A stretch of 64,000 nucleotides of DNA from Campylobacter concisus (GCF_003048535.1 NZ_PIRQ01000005.1:104925-168924), one strand, 5' to 3'. Shown: positions 19,832 to 27,979, numbered from the stretch's first letter. Notes: a model not told the origin generated them from the sequence alone. Program-made: numbers and translations.

Positions 19832-20822
19832 AAAGGATTTGGAGCTAAATTTAGCAAATGCAAATTTAAGCAACTATTTCTTGCTTTTTGGAGCGGATGA
19901 GTTTCAGATCGAACTTTTTGGCAAAGAAATTTTGAGCTTTTACTCAAGCGAAGACGCAAATTTATTAAGCCTTTATTTTGACGAGTACAACTACGCGCAA
20001 GCAAGCTCTCACCTAAGCGAGCAGTCGCTTTTTGGAGGTAAAAATATCCTCTATGTAAAAAGCGACAAAAAGATCCCAGCAAAAGAGCTAAAAGAGCTCA
20101 TCTCGCTTTGTTCAAAAAGTCATGATAACTACTTTTTGTTTGAGCTTTATGAGGCCGATATGAAACTAGTTTTTGATACGCAAAAGGCTTTTGGGACAAA
20201 TTTTGCGAGATTTTTCAAGCCCTCAACTCCAGATGAAGCGATAAATTTGCTAGCTAAAAGCTCAGCTAAAATTGGTCTAAACATAACCAAAAACGCACTT
20301 TATGAGCTTTACTTTACACATAATGAAAATTTATACCTTGCTGCAAGCGAGCTAACAAAACTAAAGAGCCTAAACACACATATCGAACAAGATGATGTAA
20401 AAAGGCTAGTTTTTGGGCTTGGCGGGATAAATTTTGATGATTTTTTTAATAAATTTATGGCCCTAAAAGACATAAAAAACGACTTTTTTACCTATCTAGA
20501 AGATCCAAATTTTAATGAAATTTTACTTCTAAACTCACTTTACAAAGCATTTTTTAGGCTATTTAAAATTTACTCTTACATCAAGATAAATGGCCGATTA
20601 AATTTAGATGAAGCAATTGGTTATCAACCGCCTATAAATGTCGCAAATTTATTAAAAGCAAATAGCTTAAAACTAAATTTAAATGCCTATTTGGAGATAT
20701 TTAAAACGCTAAATTTAGCCGAGTTAGAGCTAAAAACAAATACAAAAATGGATAAAGAAATTTTTGTATTATCAACTATTTTAAATTTACAACATCTCAT
20801 ATCAACAGCAAATATTAAGTAA
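19824..20822 (+). CDS. holA: DNA polymerase III delta subunit
   Basis: This is the clamp-loader wrench subunit, 332 residues. It begins with NYFLLFGADEFQIELFGKEIL, the domain I opening of HolA proteins. ILYVKSDKKIPAKELKELI and NLYLAASELTKL, the delta-type helices that replace a functional P-loop, follow. The sequence is diverged, as is usual in Campylobacterota. The ATG overlaps the rnr stop. With holB at 2295-2915, two clamp-loader genes lie in this window. Confidence 0.82.
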   Translation: MYRKDLELNLANANLSNYFLLFGADEFQIELFGKEILSFYSSEDANLLSLYFDEYNYAQASSHLSEQSLFGGKNILYVKSDKKIPAKELKELISLCSKSHDNYFLFELYEADMKLVFDTQKAFGTNFARFFKPSTPDEAINLLAKSSAKIGLNITKNALYELYFTHNENLYLAASELTKLKSLNTHIEQDDVKRLVFGLGGINFDDFFNKFMALKDIKNDFFTYLEDPNFNEILLLNSLYKAFFRLFKIYSYIKINGRLNLDEAIGYQPPINVANLLKANSLKLNLNAYLEIFKTLNLAELELKTNTKMDKEIFVLSTILNLQHLISTANIK

Positions 20823-20862
20823 CTTTAAGCTAAAATCCACCCTTGCTTAATGCAAAATCCTT

Positions 20863-20877
20863 GCTCACAAAGTGAGC
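20863..20877 (+). promoter_or_regulatory. Short leader hairpin upstream of rpsF
   Basis: GCTCAC-AAA-GTGAGC is a perfect 6-bp stem with a 3-base loop, 22 bases before the rpsF start and ahead of the AAGGAG Shine-Dalgarno. It may influence translation of the rpsF-ssb-rpsR operon. I do not see the conserved S6:S18 leader motif, so a role in ribosomal-protein feedback is only a possibility. Confidence 0.35.
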
Positions 20878-20899
20878 TAAATATCCATAAGGAGAAGAA

Positions 20900-21319
20900 A
20901 TGAAACATTACGAGCTTTTATTTATTCTTAAGCCGACATTAACGGAAGAGGAAGTTAAAGCTAAAGTTGACTTCGTAAAAGAAGTTATAACAAAAAACGG
21001 CGGCGAGATCGCTACTGTTGTTGAGATGGGCACTAGAAAGCTAGCTTACACCATCAAAAAATATGAGCGTGGAACATATTTTGTTATCTATTACAAAGCT
21101 CCACCAGCACTTCTTGCAGAGCTTACAAGAAATGTAAGGATCACTGAAGATATCATAAGATTTTTAAGCGTTAAATATGAAAATAAACGCGAAATCGCAG
21201 CTTGGGAAAGACTTTGTAAAGGTATCAAACAAACTATAAAAAAAGAGCCTCGTGAGCCAAGAGTACCGCGTGAGCCAAGAGTTGAAAAAGTAGACGAACA
21301 AACTTTTACAGAAGAATAA
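20900..21319 (+). CDS. rpsF: Ribosomal protein bS6
   Basis: The protein starts [18 protein letters not shown] and carries [22 protein letters not shown], both typical of S6. The 139-residue length includes a C-terminal tail with repeated [10 protein letters not shown] units that most S6 proteins lack. S6 pairs with S18 on the platform of the small subunit. AAGGAG precedes the start. The order rpsF-ssb-rpsR is the common bacterial arrangement. Confidence 0.96.
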   Translation: MKHYELLFILKPTLTEEEVKAKVDFVKEVITKNGGEIATVVEMGTRKLAYTIKKYERGTYFVIYYKAPPALLAELTRNVRITEDIIRFLSVKYENKREIAAWERLCKGIKQTIKKEPREPRVPREPRVEKVDEQTFTEE

Positions 21320-21332
21320 TCAAGGATAAAAA

Positions 21333-21890
21333 ATGTTCAATAAAGTAGTACTGGTTGGGAATTTAACAAGAGATATCGAGCTAAGATACACTACTAGTGG
21401 ATCTGCTATAGGAAATTCCGGTATTGCTGTTACTAGAAAATTTAATACTAACGGCGAAAAACGTGAAGAGACATGCTTTATTGACATATCGTTCTTTGGC
21501 AAATCAGCTGAGATAGCAAATCAATATTTAAGCAAAGGCTCTAAACTTCTGGTTGAAGGAAGATTAAAATTTGATCAATGGACCGACAACAATGGACAAA
21601 ACCGTTCAAAGCACTCAATCGTAGTTGAAAATATGGAGATGCTTGGCGGAAATAGCGGAGCTAATGGACAAAGTCAAGGTGGATTTAATCAAAATAGTTC
21701 GTACTCACAACAACGAAATAATGGTTCAAATAATAGCTATGGTAATACTGGATATCAAAATTCAGCACCACAAAGACAGCAAATGCAACCACAAAATAAA
21801 AAAGTGCAAGAAGAGTACTATGAGGAGAAAATCCCTGATATAAACATTGACGCCGATAATTTTGATGGCGACAACGAAATACCGTTTTAA
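21333..21890 (+). CDS. ssb: Single-stranded DNA-binding protein
   Basis: The N-terminal ~105 residues are an OB fold (FNKVVLVGNLTRDIELRYT, CFIDISFFGKSAEIA, KGSKLLVEGRL). A Gln/Asn/Gly/Ser-rich flexible linker follows to about residue 165. The acidic tip ends DGDNEIPF, the partner-docking tail of SSB. Length is 185 residues. It lies between rpsF and rpsR with 13-15 base gaps. Confidence 0.97.
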   Translation: MFNKVVLVGNLTRDIELRYTTSGSAIGNSGIAVTRKFNTNGEKREETCFIDISFFGKSAEIANQYLSKGSKLLVEGRLKFDQWTDNNGQNRSKHSIVVENMEMLGGNSGANGQSQGGFNQNSSYSQQRNNGSNNSYGNTGYQNSAPQRQQMQPQNKKVQEEYYEEKIPDINIDADNFDGDNEIPF

Positions 21891-21905
21891 TTTAAAGGAT
21901 AGAAA

Positions 21906-22166
21906 ATGGCAGAAAAAAGAAAATATTCACGTAAATATTGCAAATTTACAGAAGCAAAAATTGATTTTATAGATTATAAAGATACTTCTCTTTTAAAGTA
22001 TTGTTTATCAGAGAGATTTAAAATCATGCCAAGACGTTTAACTGGCACATCAAAAAGACATCAAGAAATGGTAGAAAAAGCGATCAAAAGAGCTCGTCAT
22101 GCAGCTATTATACCTTACATAGTAGATCGCAAAGATGTAGTTTCAAATCCTTTTGATGGACTATAA
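21906..22166 (+). CDS. rpsR: Ribosomal protein bS18
   Basis: The 86-residue basic protein contains [17 protein letters not shown] and the strongly conserved [18 protein letters not shown] and RHAAIIPY. S18 binds S6 in the 30S platform. It is the last gene of the rpsF operon and is followed by a stable hairpin. Confidence 0.97.
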   Translation: MAEKRKYSRKYCKFTEAKIDFIDYKDTSLLKYCLSERFKIMPRRLTGTSKRHQEMVEKAIKRARHAAIIPYIVDRKDVVSNPFDGL

Positions 22167-22177
22167 TTGTTTAATTT

Positions 22178-22204
22178 ATTAAACCCCTATTAATGGGGTT
22201 TAAT
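22178..22204 (+). terminator. Probable terminator after rpsR
   Basis: ATTAAACCCC-TATTAAT-GGGGTTTAAT is a perfect 10-bp stem with a 7-base loop, 12 bases after the rpsR stop. There is no long U-run after it, but the stem itself begins and ends in A/T, so it could act as a bidirectional terminator. Confidence 0.6.
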
Positions 22205-22700
22205 CCTAATCTTAAATATCCTAGATTTATGTTCTTATAGATTTTTATTTATTGACTGCAGTTTAAAATATTTTTCAAGCACTATCTATAATTTTGGTTT
22301 AACTTACACGAGGCAATTAGAATTTATTCAGGTGGATATCTCAAAAATATATACTGTCTTTAAATAACTCTATAGCATCAATTTATTAGTTCAAAATAAT
22401 TTATTTAGCCATATGTACAATCAATATCGTTGATCCATATTATTCACAATTTTTACCACGAATCACGCATCATCTATTGTGCGGCAATAGCTGTCCACAT
22501 GAGGCTAAAAAGTAAGATACTTAATATAGAAAAACTTTATAATAAAAACATGTCTTAGTAAATCCAATATTCATCCATTTGGTGTCCGCATATCTTACAA
22601 GTGGGCTTTATAATATATTTTATTTTGAAAACTTATTGATGCCAAACCAACCTAACCATGCAACCATGTTAGCTAAAAACAAATTTTAAACATCCTTTTC
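22205..22700. other. Gene-free intergenic stretch (~500 bp)
   Basis: I see no open reading frame above 20 codons with a ribosome-binding site, no recognisable RNA gene and no long repeat here. The stretch is AT-rich and ends immediately upstream of the tRNA promoter. It may be an eroded remnant of a former gene or insertion next to the tRNA cluster; nothing in it decides this. Confidence 0.5.
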
Positions 22701-22729
22701 TTGACATGTAATAATGTTTTTTGTATAAT
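22701..22729 (+). promoter_or_regulatory. Consensus sigma-70 promoter for the tRNA cluster
   Basis: TTGACA (22701-22706), a 17-base spacer, then TATAAT (22724-22729), exactly the sigma-70 consensus. The first tRNA begins 22 bases after the -10. Campylobacter promoters usually lack a recognisable -35, so this is a notably strong one. Confidence 0.85.
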
Positions 22730-22751
22730 CTCAATTCTTTTTTAAGCAAAT

Positions 22752-22827
22752 GTCTTGCTAGCTCAGTCGGTAGAGCATCTCACTTTTAATGAGGGGGCCG
22801 TTGGTTCGAATCCAACGCAGGACACCA
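22752..22827 (+). tRNA. tRNA-Lys (TTT)
   Basis: A 76-base cloverleaf. The acceptor GTCTTGC pairs with GCAGGAC, the discriminator is A and CCA is encoded. The D arm is GCTC...GAGC, the anticodon loop is CTTTTAA giving TTT, and the T arm is GTTGGTTCGAATCCAAC. It is the first of four tRNA genes under the promoter at 22,701. Confidence 0.95.
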
Positions 22828-22840
22828 TTTTTGGGTTTAT

Positions 22841-22916
22841 GACCCTTTCGTCTAGTGGCTCAGGACTCTACTTTCTCTGTGTAGAAACAGAGGTTCAAAT
22901 CCTCTAAGGGTCGCCA
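22841..22916 (+). tRNA. tRNA-Glu (anticodon position reads CTC)
   Basis: The acceptor GACCCTT pairs with AAGGGTC, with encoded CCA. TTCGTCTAGTGGC is the typical tRNA-Glu 5' half. Aligned base by base with E. coli tRNA-Glu, positions 34-36 are CTC rather than TTC. The anticodon stem then pairs C-G, T-A, A-T, C-G with a T-T mismatch at 31-39, and position 37 is T, which is unusual. An alternative register giving TTC makes a poorer stem. Identity as Glu is fairly secure; the exact anticodon needs a covariance-model check. Confidence 0.8.
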
Positions 22917-22934
22917 GATATTTTTTAAATTTTA

Positions 22935-23010
22935 GGTCGCTTAGCTCAGTTGGTAGAGCGCCACCCTTACAAGGTGGATGTCATAAGTTCGAGTCTTATA
23001 GCGACCACCA
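22935..23010 (+). tRNA. tRNA-Val (TAC)
   Basis: A 76-base cloverleaf. The acceptor GGTCGCT pairs with AGCGACC, discriminator A, CCA encoded. The anticodon stem is CCACC/GGTGG with loop CTTACAA, giving TAC. The D arm contains the usual AGCTCAGTTGGTAGAGC. Confidence 0.96.
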
Positions 23011-23018
23011 TTTTAGGT

Positions 23019-23095
23019 GCAGCGGTAGTTCAGTTGGTTAGAATGCCGCCCTGTCACGGCGGAGGTCGCGGGTTCGAGCCCCGTCCGCTGCGCCA
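23019..23095 (+). tRNA. tRNA-Asp (GTC)
   Basis: A 77-base cloverleaf. The acceptor GCAGCGG pairs with CCGCTGC, discriminator G, CCA encoded. The anticodon stem is CCGCC/GGCGG with loop CTGTCAC, giving GTC. The T arm GCGGGTTCGAGCCCCGT is normal. It is the last tRNA in the cluster. Confidence 0.96.
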
Positions 23096-23330
23096 TCCAT
23101 TATTCTTTAACTTCCATTTTTCCCAGTTATTGCTATTCTTAAAAATAGTGTTTTTATTAAAAAATTTATGCTTTAAAATTTTACATATAAAATAAATTGA
23201 AAAATAAAATCTAATTTATCGCTACTAAATCGCATATATTTAAAAATAAATCTTTTTCTAAAATTTCTAAATAATTGATACAAGACAAATCAAAATTAAT
23301 ATTTTTATCTCTAAGTTATCAAAAAATCAA

Positions 23331-23336
23331 TATAAT
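23331..23336 (+). promoter_or_regulatory. Likely -10 element of the ribB promoter
   Basis: TATAAT occurs 25 bases before the ribB start, after a T/A-rich stretch with no clear -35. That is the usual look of a Campylobacter sigma-70 promoter. The 266-bp gap from tRNA-Asp holds nothing else that I can identify. Confidence 0.45.
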
Positions 23337-23361
23337 CGTAAAAATTTAATAAGGGAAATTT

Positions 23362-24381
23362 ATGGCATTTGAAAATGTATTAAAAGCAATTGAAGATATA
23401 AAAAATGGCAAAATGGTAATTATGGTCGATGACGAGGACCGTGAAAATGAAGGAGACTTGGTTTTTTCAGCGGCAAGCAGCGATATGCAAAAGGTAAATT
23501 TTGCAATCACTCATGCAAAAGGTGTGCTTTGCCTTGCGATGGATGAAGCAAACGCAAAAAGACTTGATTTGCCGCTAATGGTTTCTAAAAATACATCCAG
23601 CCACGAAACCGCATTTACTGTCACAATTGACGCAAAGGAGGCAACGACAGGTGTAAGTGCTTATGAGCGTGATATGACGATTAGACTTGCTGCTAGTATT
23701 GATTCAGTGCCTGAAAATTTTGTAAGGCCTGGGCATATATTTCCGCTTATTGCAAAAAAAGGTGGTGTCCTCGTTCGCACAGGTCACACTGAAGGATCAG
23801 TTGATCTTTGTAAACTTGCTGGCGTTAGTCCAATGGCTGCGATTTGTGAGATCGTAAAAGAAGATGGCACAATGGCAAGACGTGATTATTTGGAGGAATT
23901 TTGTAAAAAATTTAACCTAAATATGATAAGCGTTTCTGAATTAGTAGAATACAGACTTAGCCACGAAAGCTTAATAGAGGTTTCGCCCGCAAAGAGTGTA
24001 AAAATCTGTGGTTTTGAAGCAAAAAGATATGACATAAAAGATCACGAAAATAAAAATCATGCTGCCTATGTTTTCGGAGAGATAAAAGCACAAACTAATG
24101 TAAAATTTCAAAAAATAAGTAAAGATCATGAGCTTTTAAGCGGAGATAAATTTGATAATTTATTAAAGTCGTTGGATTTTTTAAGTAAAAATGGTGGAGT
24201 GTTACTATTTTTAGAAAGCAACAAAAGCGATGCAAGCTCGCAAAAAGATTATGGCATTGGGGCACAAATTTTAAAGTATTTTGACATAAACGAAATTGAG
24301 CTTTTAAGCTCAAATAAAAATAAAGAATTTGTAAGCCTTGCAGGTTTTGGTCTTGATATAAAAGGCTATAAAGAAATTTAA
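23362..24381 (+). CDS. ribB: 3,4-dihydroxy-2-butanone 4-phosphate synthase with degenerate GTP cyclohydrolase II-like tail
   Basis: The first ~205 residues are an intact RibB domain: VDDEDRENEGDLVF binds metal and substrate, and TGVSAYERDMTIR, RPGHIFPL and RTGHTEGSVDL follow. It makes the four-carbon precursor of riboflavin from ribulose 5-phosphate. The last ~130 residues align with GTP cyclohydrolase II only in outline (KDYGIGAQIL, LAGFGLDI). The zinc-binding Cys cluster is missing, so that half should be catalytically dead and a separate ribA is expected elsewhere. The start follows AAGGGAAATTT. Confidence 0.92.
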   Translation: MAFENVLKAIEDIKNGKMVIMVDDEDRENEGDLVFSAASSDMQKVNFAITHAKGVLCLAMDEANAKRLDLPLMVSKNTSSHETAFTVTIDAKEATTGVSAYERDMTIRLAASIDSVPENFVRPGHIFPLIAKKGGVLVRTGHTEGSVDLCKLAGVSPMAAICEIVKEDGTMARRDYLEEFCKKFNLNMISVSELVEYRLSHESLIEVSPAKSVKICGFEAKRYDIKDHENKNHAAYVFGEIKAQTNVKFQKISKDHELLSGDKFDNLLKSLDFLSKNGGVLLFLESNKSDASSQKDYGIGAQILKYFDINEIELLSSNKNKEFVSLAGFGLDIKGYKEI

Positions 24382-24428
24382 ATAGATAGCCTTTTGACGC
24401 TTTTTATTTAACGCGGATATTAATCATC

Positions 24429-25238
24429 CTAATAGCAAAATTCTTCACTTGGAAAATTTTTGCCTTTTACATCATTTGCGTAGGATTGCACACTCTTTCT
24501 TACAATATCCGCTCCATCAAGATAGAGTTTTACAAATTTTGGTTTAAAGTCTTCAAAAAACCCAAGCATGTCAGACCATACAAGCACTTGCCCATCGACA
24601 TTTACCCCAGACCCAATGCCAACAACTGGCACATGAACTTGCCTTGTTATTTCACTAGCCACACTACTCATTGTACCTTCAAGCAAGATACCAAATGTGC
24701 CAGCTTGCTCAAATGCCAAAGCCTCTTCAATTAATTTTTTTGCCTCGATCTCGCTTCTACCTTTTATCTTATAACCTCCTTCAAATTTATAAAACTGAGG
24801 CTTTAAGCCAATGTGAGCCATAACGTTTATACCCTCTTCACAAAGACGCTTCACTAAATTTACTTGGTGCATACCAACTTCGAGCTTTACCGCATCGGCA
24901 TTTGTCTGTTTGAAAAATTTCATCGCATTTTTTATCGCTTGCTTTTCATTTGTGTAGCTACCAAATGGCATATCAGCCATGATAAAAGTATTTTTAGCTC
25001 CGTTGCAAACGGCCTTTGTATGATAAAGCATGGTATTCATGTCCGCACTTATCGTGCTTTCTTGCATATTAAAACTCATATTTAAGCTATCACCAACCAA
25101 AATAATATCAGCATAATCATCAAAAAGCTTAGCAAATAACGCATCATAGGCAGTTATCATTACAATAGGCTCAATGCCTTTTTTGTTTTTTATATCATTT
25201 ATGCTTAGTTTTTTCTTCTGAGTTTTTTCATTTTTCAT
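24429..25238 (-). CDS. panB: 3-methyl-2-oxobutanoate hydroxymethyltransferase
   Basis: PanB catalyses the first committed step of pantothenate synthesis, adding a hydroxymethyl group from methylene-tetrahydrofolate to ketoisovalerate. MITAYDALFAKLFD, ILVGDSLNM, MADMPFGSY, AVKLEVG, AHIGLKPQ, LLEGTMSSVA, VGIGSG and QVLVWSDMLG are all family motifs. The ATG at 25238 follows GGAG at a normal distance. A TTG four codons upstream is less likely. Length (269 aa) is normal. Confidence 0.95.
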   Translation of the reverse strand: MKNEKTQKKKLSINDIKNKKGIEPIVMITAYDALFAKLFDDYADIILVGDSLNMSFNMQESTISADMNTMLYHTKAVCNGAKNTFIMADMPFGSYTNEKQAIKNAMKFFKQTNADAVKLEVGMHQVNLVKRLCEEGINVMAHIGLKPQFYKFEGGYKIKGRSEIEAKKLIEEALAFEQAGTFGILLEGTMSSVASEITRQVHVPVVGIGSGVNVDGQVLVWSDMLGFFEDFKPKFVKLYLDGADIVRKSVQSYANDVKGKNFPSEEFCY

Positions 25239-25324
25239 TGCAAGCTCCAAGGATTTTTAGCTAAAAGGCTAACAATTTTATCAAATTTTTGCTACAATTA
25301 CGCCAATTTCTTAAGGACATAAAA

Positions 25325-25729
25325 ATGGGTATATTAAAAAGGCTTGAAATCGATTACTCTTATGATATAGTTGAAGAATTTTTATCTCACTATGCTTTAA
25401 TGTGCGATTTACTCGAGCCTTTGATAATAAATTTAGGAAGAGCTGATAAATATAAAGATAGTATCTTAGAGCTTACTAGGATTTTTCATAATATTAAGTC
25501 AGCAGCAGGATTCATGCATCTTGATCCGATATTAAAGCTTACAACTTTAGCTGAAGAGATAACCCAAGAGGCAAGAAGTCTAAAAGGGCCAGCAAATGAT
25601 AAATTTATAGATTGGTTGCTACTTATTAGCGATCAGTTTAATAAATATAAAGATGACGTCGAGAACGATTTTGAATATTTTAGCGTTCTTGAGCCAAAAA
25701 TCATTGATGTGCCTGCAAAACTTAACTAA
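25325..25729 (+). CDS. Small Hpt (histidine phosphotransfer) domain protein
   Basis: The 134-residue all-helical protein contains RIFHNIKSAAGFMHLDPI. This is an Hpt-like H-x-x-K-S-x-x-G motif whose histidine is at about residue 60. Such domains relay phosphate between hybrid kinases and response regulators or sit at the front of CheA-type kinases. Here it is free-standing, with no kinase or regulator adjacent. The ATG at 25325 follows AAGGACATAAAA. Partner proteins cannot be inferred. Confidence 0.7.
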   Translation: MGILKRLEIDYSYDIVEEFLSHYALMCDLLEPLIINLGRADKYKDSILELTRIFHNIKSAAGFMHLDPILKLTTLAEEITQEARSLKGPANDKFIDWLLLISDQFNKYKDDVENDFEYFSVLEPKIIDVPAKLN

Positions 25730-25755
25730 ATAATTCACTAACCATTTTATTTTTT

Positions 25756-26114
25756 GGGAGCGACTTGGCTTCGACAGGAGCAGAGTGTGTACGGTGGCAC
25801 GTCGCTTTGAGCAAAGCGTAAAAAGCTCAAATTAAATTTAAACGCAAACAACGTTAATTTCGCTCCTGCTTACGCTAAAGCTGCGTAAGTTCAGTTGAGC
25901 CTTGCTTAGTCTAATTCTAGCTAAGACAAAAGCAAGTAATTTAGCTAGAGTAGGCTCGCAAAGTGACTACTTGCTAGCTGAAATTTTAGTCTTAGTCTAA
26001 ATTTTGGTTTTGGAAAGTGAGCCTTTTTAGATGAAATTTTCACTTTTGCTAAGCGTGTAGAGGCTGTATGCATTTTGTTTTTGGACAGGGGTTCGATCCC
26101 CCTCGCTTCCACCA
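25756..26114 (+). ncRNA. ssrA: Transfer-messenger RNA (tmRNA)
   Basis: The 5' end GGGAGCGACTTGGCTTCGACAG and 3' end GGGGTTCGATCCCCCTCGCTTCCACCA form the tRNA-like domain with encoded CCA. The tag frame starts at GCA (25844) and ends with TAA at 25886-25888, encoding ANNVNFAPAYAKAA. That differs at one residue from the C. jejuni tag as I remember it. tmRNA with SmpB rescues stalled ribosomes. The 359-base length is normal. Confidence 0.97.
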
Positions 26115-26157
26115 TTTTTATCTAAAATACAAATAAATTTTTATTAAATAGCCTAAA

Positions 26158-27027
26158 TTAAAAAAGCTCTTCTGACTCAAAATAATTTTGTGAAATATTT
26201 CGCTCTTTTTCATTGGTATTTACATGAAGCACGTAGTAACCTATCTGTGTGTTGCTAGCGTCTATTAATGGTACCACGCAAAAGTAGTGTGTTTTATAAA
26301 CGTAAAATTCATATTCTTTAAAATTAATATCACGCAAAAAACCTACTATGTTTAAATTTGCACTGCTTAAATTTTCGATGTAATAATCATTTAAAATTTG
26401 ATCACTCGGAATGCTTTTACGTGAAGGCATCTTATCTTTTGCCAAAAGAACAAATAGATCAATTCCTTGCTTTTTAAAATAATTTCCAAGTGAGTCAAAA
26501 TTTAACAAAATCTCGATGTTGCCAATAATTTTACCATCACGTATTACGTTTGAAACAGCCCTTATATGCGTTCCAGCATACCACGCCTCGATGCCGACCA
26601 TGGGCTTGTTTTGATGCCTTGACTCTTGCACTAAAAACCTACTACTAGCGATCATATCGCCATATCTGTTTAGATCCCAACTCCTTACATAGCTTTTTAG
26701 ATCTTTATCATAAATGTGAAGCTTAATGTTGTTATACATCGATGCTGCACCAAGAGTTTTGGTCAAATTTTCGATATTTTTTATGCATTCGTCGCGACTT
26801 TGCCCTAGCAAGCACATTTGTATAGACTCATTTTGAGCAAGCAAGATAGAGATCGCCATTGATGAAAATTTCTCATCATCTATGCTTTTATTAAGCTGTT
26901 TTACCTGGTAATCAAAAAAGACTCGCATATTATTTTGCATCTTTTCAGCCATATAAGAGCTGTAAAGAAAGTAAAAAAGCCCTCCAAGCACTATGATAAA
27001 GATAAAAATATGATAAATCTTATGCAA
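26158..27027 (-). CDS. Orphan Cache-type membrane sensor; native 5' end altered at the prophage junction
   Basis: An N-terminal helix (HIFIFIIVLGGLFYFLY) precedes a ~220-residue extracytoplasmic domain. It contains RSWDLNRYGD, RFLVQESRHQNKP, VGIEAWYAGTHIRAVS and GNIEILLNFDSL, as in double-Cache sensors of chemoreceptors. The protein stops soon after without a second helix, HAMP or output domain. The only plausible start is a TTG at 27027 without a Shine-Dalgarno, and a longer GTG start (27102) reads into prophage-end sequence. It probably lost its native start and promoter to the prophage, and is C-terminally reduced or an orphan sensor. Expression is doubtful. Confidence 0.55.
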   Translation of the reverse strand: MHKIYHIFIFIIVLGGLFYFLYSSYMAEKMQNNMRVFFDYQVKQLNKSIDDEKFSSMAISILLAQNESIQMCLLGQSRDECIKNIENLTKTLGAASMYNNIKLHIYDKDLKSYVRSWDLNRYGDMIASSRFLVQESRHQNKPMVGIEAWYAGTHIRAVSNVIRDGKIIGNIEILLNFDSLGNYFKKQGIDLFVLLAKDKMPSRKSIPSDQILNDYYIENLSSANLNIVGFLRDINFKEYEFYVYKTHYFCVVPLIDASNTQIGYYVLHVNTNEKERNISQNYFESEELF

Positions 27028-27029
27028 AA

Positions 27030-27120
27030 GGTAAAAAAATGAGAACAGATAAAAATATGGAGCAAATAGCGTTAAGAGCGTTATTTTAGCAGATAGGGAC
27101 ACAGGGTAAAAAATGAGAAC
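27030..27120 (+). repeat. Left-end repeated motif, candidate transposase-binding sites
   Basis: GGTAAAAAAATGAGAAC at 27030-27046 and GGGTAAAAAATGAGAAC at 27104-27120 are near-identical direct copies at the left prophage edge. Related copies occur at the right edge (54392-54448). Paired, multi-copy end sites are what a MuA-type transposase binds. Function is inferred from position and repetition only. Confidence 0.55.
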
Positions 27121-27175
27121 TCAAAATGCAAAATTTGCAAAATTTAGGCATTTTTTGTGCATTTTGAAAACCAAG

Positions 27176-27213
27176 CTTCAATCTTCTTCAAAATTACTTC
27201 AAAAACTTCAAAA
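27176..27213 (+). repeat. Phased CTTCAAAA repeats, left end
   Basis: CTTCAA/CTTCAAAA begins at 27176, 27186, 27197 and 27206, i.e. spaced 9-11 bases, about one helical turn. It lies between the left-end motifs and the 3' end of the repressor gene. The same octamer array with 10-11 base spacing occurs at 38662-38688. Confidence 0.5.
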
Positions 27214-27241
27214 ATTATTTTAAAATTGTGTAAAATAGGCT

Positions 27242-27979
27242 TTATATCGAGATTGCACCCGACGGAAGCACTTTTTTAACTACGCCCACAATTTTAAGCT
27301 GGTCTAGCTCGTCATCCTCTACTACTATATCTTCATAAAGTTCGTTCATCGAGGTTAGTCGAATACGCCTTTTTATCGGGTCTTTAAGTAGCTTTTTGAC
27401 ATATAGATCGCCACCAAGGTTTGCTATTACTATCTCGCCGTTACTGGCCTCGTGCGTAGGCAAGACAAGCACCATATCGCCGTCTTTTAAAAACGGTTCC
27501 ATACTATTGCCAAGCACGTTTATAACATCGTATTGTTTGGCTGGTATACGCAATATAGTTGTTAAAAAAGAAGCAGTAACTGGTATGCTCTTAAAACTCT
27601 CGTTATCGTTGTTTGCACCGTATCCAGCAGCTGCGCTAACGTTAGGGAAAAAGCGTAAATTTATAAGCTTATTTTCTTGCTCGTTTATAACCTTTTGCAT
27701 CTTTTGTAATGTTTCAGATTTTTCTGGACTAATGGACATATTGGGAGACGACTTATGGACACTTATGGACAAACTATTGGACATTTTGTCGTTTAGAAAA
27801 TAAGATACATTTACGCCAAATGCAGAGGCAATTTTTTCTAAATTTAGTTGCGTAATATTACCTTTGCCGCTTTCGTATAATTGTATGCTAGACTTGCCAA
27901 CTCCTGATTTTTCAGCCAAATCACCTTGCGTCCATTCCTTGTCTTCTCGTAAAGACCTAATCTTTTGTGCTAAATCCAT
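27242..27979 (-). CDS. Prophage repressor: XRE helix-turn-helix plus S24 peptidase domain
   Basis: Residues 1-65 are a lambda-repressor-type HTH (KIRSLREDKEWTQGDLAEKSGVGKSSI). The C-terminal half (about 125-245) is an S24/LexA-like autoprotease with Ser in GNSMEPFLKDGD and Lys in LYVKKLL. Self-cleavage in the presence of RecA filaments would link induction to the SOS response. This is a CI/LexA-type repressor rather than the Mu c type. It is transcribed leftward, divergent from the early operon, and the early promoter with its dyad lies within 40 bases of its start. Confidence 0.88.
   Translation of the reverse strand: MDLAQKIRSLREDKEWTQGDLAEKSGVGKSSIQLYESGKGNITQLNLEKIASAFGVNVSYFLNDKMSNSLSISVHKSSPNMSISPEKSETLQKMQKVINEQENKLINLRFFPNVSAAAGYGANNDNESFKSIPVTASFLTTILRIPAKQYDVINVLGNSMEPFLKDGDMVLVLPTHEASNGEIVIANLGGDLYVKKLLKDPIKRRIRLTSMNELYEDIVVEDDELDQLKIVGVVKKVLPSGAISI

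Noticed and set aside
22950..23195. 81-codon plus-strand frame across the Val and Asp tRNA genes
   Set aside because: It overlaps two secure tRNAs; the apparent protein is an artefact.
27028..27102. Longer GTG-start form of the Cache sensor
   Set aside because: It would add 25 residues from the prophage end with no Shine-Dalgarno; more likely read-in from the insertion.
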